Translations under genes and position numbers: made by a program
The notes under the pieces: model-generated
What the model saw: only the letters and a program-made list of their open reading frames with translations
Database searches by the model: none
Told to the model about the DNA's origin: nothing
Source of the DNA: Modestobacter sp.
GTDB taxonomy: Bacteria > Actinomycetota > Actinomycetes > Mycobacteriales > Geodermatophilaceae
NCBI GenBank assembly: GCA_025963425.1
Contig: JAOPUQ010000293.1
Coordinates: 1 to 11,241, forward strand
Reading direction: 5' to 3'
DNA: 11,241 bases
Shown here: piece by piece, positions 6,221 to 11,241 of the stretch
Position numbering within the stretch: the first letter of the stretch is position 1
Layout: each line of letters starts with the position of its first letter

Positions 6221-7451
6221 CCTGCAGGCACCCGGCCTGCCGGCGCTGCGCCGGGCCCGCACCGCGGTGGCTGCGTGCTTCTTCACCAACGCCGTCGTCT
6301 ACGCCAACCTCGTGCCCCGCTACCCCGAGGTCAAGGACCGGCTGGGGCTCACCAACGCGGCGCTCGGTGCGGCCCTGGCCGCCTTCCCGCTGGGGTCACT
6401 GCTGGCCGCGCTGTCCTCCGCCGTACTGATCCGGCGCCTCGGCTCGGCCCGGCTGGCCTCGTTCGGCCTGGTGCTGCTCTCGCTGGCTCTGTGGTCGGCG
6501 GCCATCGCGCCCCGCTGGTGGGTGCTTGCCGCGGCACTGCTGGTGGCCGGGGCGCTCGACGCGGTGGCCGACGTCGCCCAGAACGCCCACGGCCTGCGCG
6601 TGCAGCGGCACTACGGACGGTCGATCCTCAACGCCTTCCACGGCCTCTGGAGCGTCGGCGCCGTCACCGGCGGGCTGCTGGGGTCGGCCGCGGCAGGCCT
6701 GGGTGTGCCCCTCGGCGTGCACCTGGCCCTGTCCGCGGCCGTCTTCAGCGTGCTCGCGCTGCTGGGCTCCCGGCTGATGCTGCCCGGGCCGGACAGCGCC
6801 GACCGGGCGCCCGACCCGGTACCGGACGACGCCGGTCCCGGGGACGCGGGCGGCCCTCCGTGGCGCGGCGGTGCCCGGCGGACCGCCGCGCTCATGCTGG
6901 CCGCGCTGGGCGTCCTCGCCGTGTGCGGGGCGTTCGTCGAGGACGCCGGCGCCTCGTGGAGCGCGCTGTACCTGCGCGGCGACCTCGCGGCCGGCGCAGC
7001 CGCCGCCGGGCTGGGCTTCGTCGCCCTGCAGACGGCCATGACGATCGGCCGGCTGACCGGGGACCGCGTCGTCGACCGGTTCGGCCAGCGCCGGGTGGCC
7101 CGCGCCGGGGGTGCGGTGACCGCCGCCGGCATGGGGCTGGCCCTGGCGTTCCCCTCGGTGCCGGCCACCCTGGTCGGCTTCGCGCTCGCCGGGCTGGGGG
7201 TGGCCACCCTGATCCCGGCGGTCTTCGCCGCCGCGGACCAGCTGCCCGGCCTGCCGCACGGCGCGGGGCTCGCGGTGTCGAACTGGCTGCTGCGCATCGG
7301 CTTCCTGCTGTCCCCGCCGCTGATCGGGCTGGTGGCCGACACCGCCGGACTGCGCATCGCCCTGCTCACCGTCGTGCTGGCGGGCACCGGCGTGCTGGTG
7401 CTCGGCCGGGTCCTGCGCGCGCCCGTGGGCCCGGCCGACGCCCGCGCCTAG
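6210..7451 (+). CDS. MFS transporter (YbjJ-like)
   Basis: This is a 413-residue major facilitator superfamily transporter with about 12 membrane segments. Features include the N-terminal signature YANLVPRYPEVKDRLGLTNAAL, the loop motif RRLGSARLA between helices 2 and 3, and AFHGLWSVGAVTGGLLGS in helix 5. A hydrophilic central linker of about 35 residues (rich in Pro, Asp and Gly, around 190-225) follows. The second half carries DRVVDRFGQRRVARAGG, the matching loop motif. This pattern resembles the YbjJ/fucose-permease-like branch of uncharacterised exporters. The ATG overlaps the TetR gene by 11 bp, so it is the third member of the operon. Together with the acetyltransferase it could export acetylated sugars or related compounds; the substrate is unknown. 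Its TAG stop interlocks with the stop of the convergent methyltransferase gene. Confidence 0.88.
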   Translation: MSADLQAPGLPALRRARTAVAACFFTNAVVYANLVPRYPEVKDRLGLTNAALGAALAAFPLGSLLAALSSAVLIRRLGSARLASFGLVLLSLALWSAAIAPRWWVLAAALLVAGALDAVADVAQNAHGLRVQRHYGRSILNAFHGLWSVGAVTGGLLGSAAAGLGVPLGVHLALSAAVFSVLALLGSRLMLPGPDSADRAPDPVPDDAGPGDAGGPPWRGGARRTAALMLAALGVLAVCGAFVEDAGASWSALYLRGDLAAGAAAAGLGFVALQTAMTIGRLTGDRVVDRFGQRRVARAGGAVTAAGMGLALAFPSVPATLVGFALAGLGVATLIPAVFAAADQLPGLPHGAGLAVSNWLLRIGFLLSPPLIGLVADTAGLRIALLTVVLAGTGVLVLGRVLRAPVGPADARA

Positions 7452-8092
7452 GCCGTGCGCGCCAGCAGGTGTGCCCGCGGCCCCTTCTCCGCACTGCTCT
7501 CGTCGGGCTCGCGCACCAGCTGGGCGGAGACGGCGAACCCGGCCTGCCCGAGCAGCTCGGCGACCAGCTCCGGTGGACGCCGGTGCAGGTCCAGCGACAC
7601 CGGATGACCGAACCACTCCGTGGCGTGCAGGCTCTCGTCGCCGGCCTGGAAAGCCAGCAGCAACCAGCCGCCGGGCGCCAGCACGCGCCGGAACTCGGCG
7701 AACACCACCGGCAGTTGCTCGGCCGGCAGGTTGACGATCGAGTACCAGGCCAGGACGCCGCCGAGCCCGTCGTCCGGCAGGTCCAGGGCCGTCATCGACC
7801 CCTCCTCGAACCGCACCCGCGGGTAGGCCTGCCGGGCCACCGCCACCATGCCCGGTGACAGGTCCACCCCGAAGGCGTCGGCCCCCAGCGCGGCCAGGTG
7901 CGCCGTCACGTGGCCGGGCCCGCAGCCGAGGTCGGCGATCGGCCCCCGCGCGGCGGCCAGCTCCGCGAACGCGCCCAGCAACGCCCGGTCCAGCGGCCGG
8001 CCGGCGAGCTCGCCGCGGAAGGTCTCGGCGTAGTCGGCGGCGACGGCGTCGAAGGTCGCCCGGTTGGTGCGCAGGAACTCCGCTTCGGTCAC
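7448..8092 (-). CDS. Class I SAM-dependent methyltransferase
   Basis: This is a 214-residue methyltransferase with a Rossmann fold. The SAM-binding motif I is DLGCGPGHVT (about 54-63), and the acidic end of strand 2 is FGVDLSPGM (about 74-82). Motif III-like GSMTALDLPDD and the LAPGGWLLLAFQ strand follow, as in the Methyltransf_11/25 ubiquinone-biosynthesis-like group. The substrate cannot be read; neighbours do not indicate one. The frame is open upstream to 8251, but GTG 8092 is preferred because a TACCGT hexamer lies 8 nt upstream of it and the typical opening FLRTNRATFDAVAADYAE starts right after. The gene converges with the MFS gene, sharing CTAG at 7448-7451, and is divergent from malQ. 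Confidence 0.85.
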   Translation of the reverse strand: MTEAEFLRTNRATFDAVAADYAETFRGELAGRPLDRALLGAFAELAAARGPIADLGCGPGHVTAHLAALGADAFGVDLSPGMVAVARQAYPRVRFEEGSMTALDLPDDGLGGVLAWYSIVNLPAEQLPVVFAEFRRVLAPGGWLLLAFQAGDESLHATEWFGHPVSLDLHRRPPELVAELLGQAGFAVSAQLVREPDESSAEKGPRAHLLARTA

Positions 8093-8100
8093 GGTCGAGC

Positions 8101-8115
8101 ACGGTAGGTGCACCT
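8101..8115 (-). promoter_or_regulatory. Candidate -10 and overlapping palindrome of the methyltransferase gene
   Basis: On the minus strand, TACCGT (8106-8101) lies 8 nt before the GTG at 8092 and is identical to the -10 of the promoter at 4418. The perfect palindrome AGGTGCACCT (8106-8115) abuts it on the upstream side and could be an operator. There is no Shine-Dalgarno sequence, so the transcript may be leaderless. Confidence 0.4.
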
Positions 8116-8154
8116 GCCGACGATCCCGGCGTCCTGCTGGTGCCCGCCGCCCCG

Positions 8155-8169
8155 CACCCCGTCGGGGTG
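8155..8169. repeat. Inverted repeat in the methyltransferase/malQ divergent region
   Basis: CACCCCG (8155-8161) and CGGGGTG (8163-8169) form a perfect 7-bp inverted repeat around one T. The centre is too tight for an RNA hairpin loop, so a protein-binding site in the divergent promoter region is more likely than a terminator. In very GC-rich DNA such repeats can arise by chance. Confidence 0.3.
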
Positions 8170-8232
8170 TGACGCCACGCGGACCGCACCCCTCATCCGG
8201 CGGTGCGCCCGGCCAACCGCGAGGATCGGGGG

Positions 8233-10128
8233 GTGACGAGCACGCCCACAAGGCCGAAGCCGACGACGGACGACTGGGGCATCGACGCCAGCTGGCTCGA
8301 CGCCCTGGACGAAGAGCACACGGTCGCCGAGGAGACGATCGCCACGATGCGGCAGGTCATCGGCCACCCCCCGGCCGACCTGCTGGAGACCGCACCGATC
8401 GTGGCCCGCCCCGGGGATGCCCTGGAGGTCGCCGAAGCCGAGGTCACCTGCGAGGACGGGGAGACCCGGCACGTCGCCGGGAACCTGCCCGAGGACTTCC
8501 CGTTGGGCTACCACCGGCTGCGCACCCCCGACGGCCGCGATCGGCGGCTGATCGTCTCCCCGGGTCGCTGCTGGTTGCCCGAGGGCTGGCGTGGCTGGGG
8601 CTGGGCGGTGCAGCTGTACGCCACCCGCGGCCGGGGCAGCTGGGGCATCGGTGACCTGGCCGACCTACGCGCCGTCCGTGAGCTGGCCCAGCAGCAGGGC
8701 GCCGGTTTCGTCCTGGTCAATCCCCTGCACGCCGTCGCACCCACGCCCGAGCAGGAGGCCAGCCCCTACCTGCCGGCCAGCCGCCGCTTCCGCAACCCCA
8801 TCTACCTCCGGGTCGCCGACGTGCCCGGCGCCGAGGGCGTGGACCTCGAGGACGACGCCGGCCGGGCGCTGTCCGATGCCGAGCTGATCGACCGGAACGC
8901 CATCTGGGCGCACAAGCGGCGGGTCCTGCGGCGGATCTTCGACACGGGGACCGACGAGTCGGCGTTCCGCGACTGGTGGTGGCACCAGGGCCAGCCGCTC
9001 ATGGACTGGGCCTCCTGGTGCGCGATCGCCGACGTCCACGGCCCCGACTGGCACAGCTGGCCCGCGGAGCTGCGGGACCCCCGCGGCTCGGGCGTGGCCG
9101 ACTTCGTCGCCCGCGCCGAGACCCAGGTGGCCTTCCACGCCTGGCTGCAGTGGGTCGTGGACCTGCAGCTGCGCGCGGCCACCGAGGGCATCACCGTCAT
9201 CCAGGACCTGCCGATCGGCGTGGCCGGAGGCGGCGCCGATGCGTGGGCCTGGCAGGACGTGCTCGCCGACGGCGTGAGCGTCGGCGCCCCGCCGGACGCC
9301 TTCAACACCCTGGGCCAGGACTGGGGCTCCCCGCCGCTGGTCCCCTGGCGGCTGCAGGCAGCCGACTACGAGCCGTTCATCCAGTCGATCCGGGCCACCA
9401 TGGCCGGCGCGGGCGGCCTGCGGGTCGACCACGTGATGGGCCTGTTCCGGCTGTGGTGGGTGCCCTCGGACGGCTCGGCCGCCGACGGCGCCTACGTCCG
9501 CTACCCCGACGAGGACCTGCTCGACATCGTCGCCCTGGAGAGCCACCGCGCCCAGGCGATCGTGGTGGGCGAGGACCTCGGCACGGTCGAGGACGGCGTG
9601 CGGGAGGCCATGGCCGAGCACGGGATCCTGTCCTACAAGCTGCTGTGGTTCGAGGACGACGACCCCGCGCAGTGGCCGGCTGAGGCGATGGCCGCCATCA
9701 CCACCCACGACCTGCCCACGGTGGCCGGACTGTGGACCGGGTCGGACCTGGCCGAGCAGCGCGCGCACGGTCTGGGCAGCGACGAGGACCTGGAGCGGGG
9801 CCGGGCCTCGCTCCTCGAGCACCTCGCCGGGGTGCCCGCGGACGCCTCCCCCGCCGAGGCGGTGGAGGCCGCCTACCGGTCGCTGGCCACCGCACCGTCG
9901 ACCCTGCTGTCGGCGACGCTGGACGACGCGCTGACCGAGGAGCGCCGGCCGAACATGCCCGGCGCGAACGACCGCCCCAACTGGTGCCTGCCGCTGCCGG
10001 TGCCGGTCGAGGAGCTCGCCGCCCATCCCGGCGTGCAGGGGGTCGCCGCGGTGCTCGCCGAGGGGCTGCGCCCGGCCGTGCGGAAGGAGTCCGCCGAGGG
10101 CGGGAAGGGCAAGCGCGCGAAGAAGTGA
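8233..10128 (+). CDS. malQ: 4-alpha-glucanotransferase (amylomaltase)
   Basis: This is a 631-residue glycoside hydrolase family 77 enzyme that transfers alpha-1,4-glucan segments between maltodextrins in the cytoplasm, linking maltose and glycogen metabolism. A variable N-terminal region (1-115) precedes the catalytic barrel. Family motifs occur in order: YATRGRGSWGIGDLADL, NPLHAVAPTPEQEASPYLP, FRNPIYL, VIQDLPIGVAGGGADAW, GAPPDAFNTLGQDWGSPP, then the nucleophile D399 in LRVDHVMGLFRLWWVP. The acid/base E447 lies in VVGEDLGTV, and the transition-state stabiliser D493 in TTHDLPT. All catalytic residues are intact. The start is GTG 8233, with GAGGA at 8221-8225; an in-frame GTG at 8203 is possible but adds ten unremarkable residues. 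The protein is shorter than E. coli MalQ (about 694 residues) because the N-terminal part is compact. The basic tail GKGKRAKK is unusual but harmless-looking. A strong hairpin follows. Confidence 0.95.
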   Translation: MTSTPTRPKPTTDDWGIDASWLDALDEEHTVAEETIATMRQVIGHPPADLLETAPIVARPGDALEVAEAEVTCEDGETRHVAGNLPEDFPLGYHRLRTPDGRDRRLIVSPGRCWLPEGWRGWGWAVQLYATRGRGSWGIGDLADLRAVRELAQQQGAGFVLVNPLHAVAPTPEQEASPYLPASRRFRNPIYLRVADVPGAEGVDLEDDAGRALSDAELIDRNAIWAHKRRVLRRIFDTGTDESAFRDWWWHQGQPLMDWASWCAIADVHGPDWHSWPAELRDPRGSGVADFVARAETQVAFHAWLQWVVDLQLRAATEGITVIQDLPIGVAGGGADAWAWQDVLADGVSVGAPPDAFNTLGQDWGSPPLVPWRLQAADYEPFIQSIRATMAGAGGLRVDHVMGLFRLWWVPSDGSAADGAYVRYPDEDLLDIVALESHRAQAIVVGEDLGTVEDGVREAMAEHGILSYKLLWFEDDDPAQWPAEAMAAITTHDLPTVAGLWTGSDLAEQRAHGLGSDEDLERGRASLLEHLAGVPADASPAEAVEAAYRSLATAPSTLLSATLDDALTEERRPNMPGANDRPNWCLPLPVPVEELAAHPGVQGVAAVLAEGLRPAVRKESAEGGKGKRAKK

Positions 10129-10134
10129 GGACGA

Positions 10135-10163
10135 CGGCACGGACGGTTCCGCGGTCCGTGCCG
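10135..10163 (+). terminator. Hairpin terminator after malQ
   Basis: CGGCACGGAC (10135-10144) pairs perfectly with GTCCGTGCCG (10154-10163) around a 9-nt loop, starting 7 nt after the malQ stop. No T-run follows, as is common in high-GC actinobacteria. Its last base is the first base of the LexA box. Confidence 0.65.
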
Positions 10164-10182
10164 ATCGAACACACGTTCGATC
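10163..10182. promoter_or_regulatory. LexA (SOS) box
   Basis: GATCGAACACACGTTCGATC is a perfect 8-bp inverted repeat with a 4-nt centre. Its core, TCGAAC-N4-GTTCGA, is the known actinobacterial/Gram-positive LexA consensus (CGAAC-N4-GTTCG). It ends 7 bp before the predicted -10 of the 10202 gene, so bound LexA would block that promoter and DNA damage would relieve it. LexA binding itself is inferred from the consensus match. Confidence 0.85.
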
Positions 10183-10189
10183 CCCGTGC

Positions 10190-10195
10190 GATGCT
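10190..10195 (+). promoter_or_regulatory. Candidate -10 element of the SOS-controlled gene
   Basis: GATGCT lies 6 nt before the ATG at 10202, again the leaderless spacing seen elsewhere in the window. A -35 would fall inside the LexA box. Confidence 0.4.
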
Positions 10196-10201
10196 CTGAC
10201 G

Positions 10202-10522
10202 ATGGCGGGCGGCATGCAGCGGGGGCGGCACGGGCTCTCCCTCGCCGACCGGGCGGCCGGCTCGGGTGTCGCTCCGCAGCCGGCCCCGGATGCCGGACCC
10301 GCACGCCGGGAGGAGGCCCGGCGGCCCGCCGGGGAGGAGCACGGCCGGCACTGCTGGGTACGCGACCCGCCCGACGCCCCCGGCATCTGGCCCGGGCTGC
10401 TGGTCGAGTGGCGGCCGCGCGGCGACGGCTGGCACGGGCGGGTCGCCTACACGGTCGTCGGTGCCCACGGGCCGGTGCTCGTGGAGGCCTGGCTGCCCGC
10501 CGCGCAGCTCACGCGGGGCTGA
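10202..10522 (+). CDS. Small SOS-controlled protein of unknown function
   Basis: This is a 106-residue protein that I cannot assign to a named family. The first half (1-50) is low-complexity, rich in Arg, Ala, Gly and Pro, and probably disordered. The second half is a compact Trp-rich domain: HCWVRDPPDAPG, WPGLLVEWRPRG, GWHGRVAYTVVG and PVLVEAWLPAAQL, which looks like a small beta-barrel. The pattern HCWV...WPGLLVEWR is familiar from conserved hypothetical proteins of actinobacteria, and I have an unverified recollection of such proteins near imuB/dnaE2 mutasome genes. Its ATG lies 6 nt after a -10-like hexamer and 20 nt after a perfect LexA box, so it is probably induced by DNA damage. Alternative later starts would trim the disordered half only. 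The coding call is good; the function is unknown. Confidence 0.75.
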   Translation: MAGGMQRGRHGLSLADRAAGSGVAPQPAPDAGPARREEARRPAGEEHGRHCWVRDPPDAPGIWPGLLVEWRPRGDGWHGRVAYTVVGAHGPVLVEAWLPAAQLTRG

Positions 10523-10523
10523 T

Positions 10524-10555
10524 CCGGTTAGGACGGCGGCCGGCTGGCTAACCGG
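10524..10555 (+). terminator. Inverted repeat after the SOS-controlled gene
   Basis: CCGGTTAG (10524-10531) pairs perfectly with CTAACCGG (10548-10555) around a 16-nt GC-rich loop, beginning 2 nt after the stop of the preceding gene. It may be a terminator without a T-run. Alternatively GGTTAG and GGCTAA, 14 nt apart, weakly recall a SigB-type stress promoter for the gene at 10605. Confidence 0.4.
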
Positions 10556-10604
10556 CTATCCCAGGCCCGGCAGGGAGCGCGGGCCGCGAGAGCGGAGGAC
10601 GACG

Positions 10605-10805
10605 ATGACCAGCCCGCACGACGAGCCGACGCTCGACGACGTGATCACCCCGACGGAGGCCGCTCCGCGGGACCGCGCCGAGCACGCCAAGGACCCGCAC
10701 CTGTCCGACGAGGCGCTCGAGCACCGCACCGAGCAGGAGCGGCAGGCCGTGGGCTCCGACGACGCGAACCCCGCGGGGGCCGACGAGCACGCCGCGACCG
10801 ACTGA
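10605..10805 (+). CDS. Small acidic, probably disordered protein
   Basis: This is a 66-residue protein without a recognisable family. It is rich in Asp, Glu, Ala, His and Thr, has no Cys, Trp or Phe, and has almost no hydrophobic clusters, so it is likely intrinsically disordered. Readable segments are DEPTLDDVITPTEAAPRDR, SDEALEHRTEQERQAVG and the end GADEHAATD. The start is well supported: GGAGG at 10594-10598 lies 6 nt before ATG 10605, the clearest Shine-Dalgarno sequence in the window. A candidate hairpin or promoter precedes it and a terminator hairpin follows. Small acidic proteins of this kind are common in actinobacteria and some are stress-induced, but nothing here proves that. It might alternatively be a histone-tail-like or chaperone-type peptide. 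Confidence 0.65.
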   Translation: MTSPHDEPTLDDVITPTEAAPRDRAEHAKDPHLSDEALEHRTEQERQAVGSDDANPAGADEHAATD

Positions 10806-10816
10806 CCGGCCGCGTA

Positions 10817-10857
10817 CGACAGGGCGGGGTCGGAGTGCTCCGGCGCCGCCCCTGTCG
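10817..10857. terminator. Bidirectional terminator hairpin
   Basis: CGACAGGG (10817-10824) pairs with CCCTGTCG (10850-10857). The stem continues inward with CGG/CCG pairing after one bulged base, enclosing an inner GGAG/CTCC repeat (10832-10841). It sits between two converging genes, with its arms 12 nt and 7 nt from the respective stops, so it can serve both strands. Confidence 0.7.
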
Positions 10858-10863
10858 CGTTCC

Positions 10864-11241
10864 TCAGGCCTGCTGCAGCGACCGGGTGCGACCCAGCAGC
10901 ACGGTGAGCAGCAGCGCTGCGCCGGTGAACGACCCGGCCAGGACGGCCACGCCCGGCCACCCGGCGTCCTGCCAGGCCCGGCCGGCCAGGGTCCCGCCGA
11001 TCGACGAGCCCACGTAGTACCAGAACGAGTACAGCGAGGCGGCCTGCCCGAGCGCCCTCCCGCACAGTTGCGCGCGGATCGCGACCCATCCGCTGGCGAC
11101 GCCGTGCGCGGCGAAGAATCCGACGGTCAGCACGCACATCCCGAGGACGACGCACCACAGCGGACCGGGCAGCGTCAGCGCGATGCCGGCCCCCATCACG
11201 GCCACCGCCAGCGGCACGACCAGGCGCCGGCCCAGCCGATC
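10864..11241 (-). CDS. MFS transporter, YnfM-like, C-terminal part (partial at right edge)
   Basis: These are the last 125 residues of a major facilitator superfamily transporter. The frame is open to the window edge: bases 11218-11241 read DRLGRRLV, the conserved cytoplasmic loop motif of the second half of an MFS protein. The GTG at 11217 is therefore not the true start. Following helices include VLTVGFFAAHGVASGWVAIRAQL and GQAASLYSFWYYVGSSIGGTLAG. This pairing (GFF-AH-VASGWV, then SLY-F-YYVGSS-GG) is characteristic of the YnfM/CynX-like drug or sugar efflux branch. The C-terminus is a short LGRTRSLQQA tail. About two thirds of the protein lies outside. It converges on the small acidic gene, with a shared terminator between. 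Substrate unknown. Confidence 0.85.
   Translation of the reverse strand, partial: DRLGRRLVVPLAVAVMGAGIALTLPGPLWCVVLGMCVLTVGFFAAHGVASGWVAIRAQLCGRALGQAASLYSFWYYVGSSIGGTLAGRAWQDAGWPGVAVLAGSFTGAALLLTVLLGRTRSLQQA

Noticed and set aside
6396..8189. Long minus-strand open frame (597 codons) across the MFS and methyltransferase genes
   Set aside because: It lies antisense to a clear MFS gene and in another frame of a clear methyltransferase gene. Its product is low-complexity Arg/Gly/Ala/Pro with no domain; long shadow frames are expected at this GC content.
10175..10187. GTTCGATCCCCGT resembling a tRNA T-arm
   Set aside because: No acceptor stem, anticodon arm or D-arm can be built around it. The bases belong to the LexA palindrome.
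8665..10386. Minus-strand open frame of 573 codons opposite malQ
   Set aside because: It is an antisense shadow of malQ with no recognisable motif, while the malQ frame has every catalytic residue.
10864..11217. Complete 117-codon gene starting at GTG 11217
   Set aside because: The frame stays open to the window edge and reads the conserved MFS loop DRLGRR upstream, so the gene is a truncated longer transporter.
1..11241. CRISPR array, insertion sequence, prophage or biosynthetic cluster
   Set aside because: No regularly spaced repeats, transposase, integrase or phage genes, or PKS/NRPS-type domains were found in any frame read.

Overview
The window is very GC-rich, with GTG starts, 4-bp gene overlaps and many starts without a Shine-Dalgarno sequence. 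This fits a high-GC actinobacterium. The gene styles recall Geodermatophilaceae or a related family, but that placement is an inference. No RNA genes, insertion sequences, CRISPR arrays or phage genes were seen.

Layout: (1) 1-596, the C-terminal part of an HrpB-type helicase, running in from the left edge. (2) 693-4487, a signalling island. A response regulator and its histidine kinase (+) are divergent from a two-gene minus-strand operon encoding a four-repeat membrane protein (COG4705-like) and a PAP2 phosphatase. Two tandem GTTCAGG sites with the same promoter geometry lie before the membrane-protein operon and just after the kinase. The second probably drives an 18-codon leaderless ORF and a small 4-TM membrane protein (4612-5004). 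(3) 5029-7451, a compact operon of a maltose/galactoside-type acetyltransferase, a TetR-family repressor and an MFS transporter. It is preceded by two tandem TetR-like operators exactly 22 bp apart that cover the predicted promoter. (4) 7448-8092 (-), a SAM-dependent methyltransferase whose stop codon interlocks with that of the MFS gene in CTAG. (5) 8233-10128, 4-alpha-glucanotransferase MalQ, followed by a strong hairpin. (6) 10163-10522, a perfect LexA/SOS box in front of a small protein of unknown function. (7) 10605-10805, a 66-residue acidic, probably disordered protein, then a convergent terminator. (8) 10864-11241 (-), the C-terminal part of a YnfM-like MFS transporter running off the right edge.

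The best-supported new observation is the predicted regulon of the two-component system. The sites at 2242-2259 and 4390-4407 share a 7-bp direct repeat with 11-bp periodicity, then 10 nt, a -10-like hexamer, 7 nt and a start codon. By this reading the regulator controls two flanking units of membrane proteins and a lipid-phosphatase-like enzyme, which suggests an envelope or lipid response. The two other points of most interest are the SOS-controlled unknown protein and the self-regulated acetyltransferase/TetR/exporter cassette.
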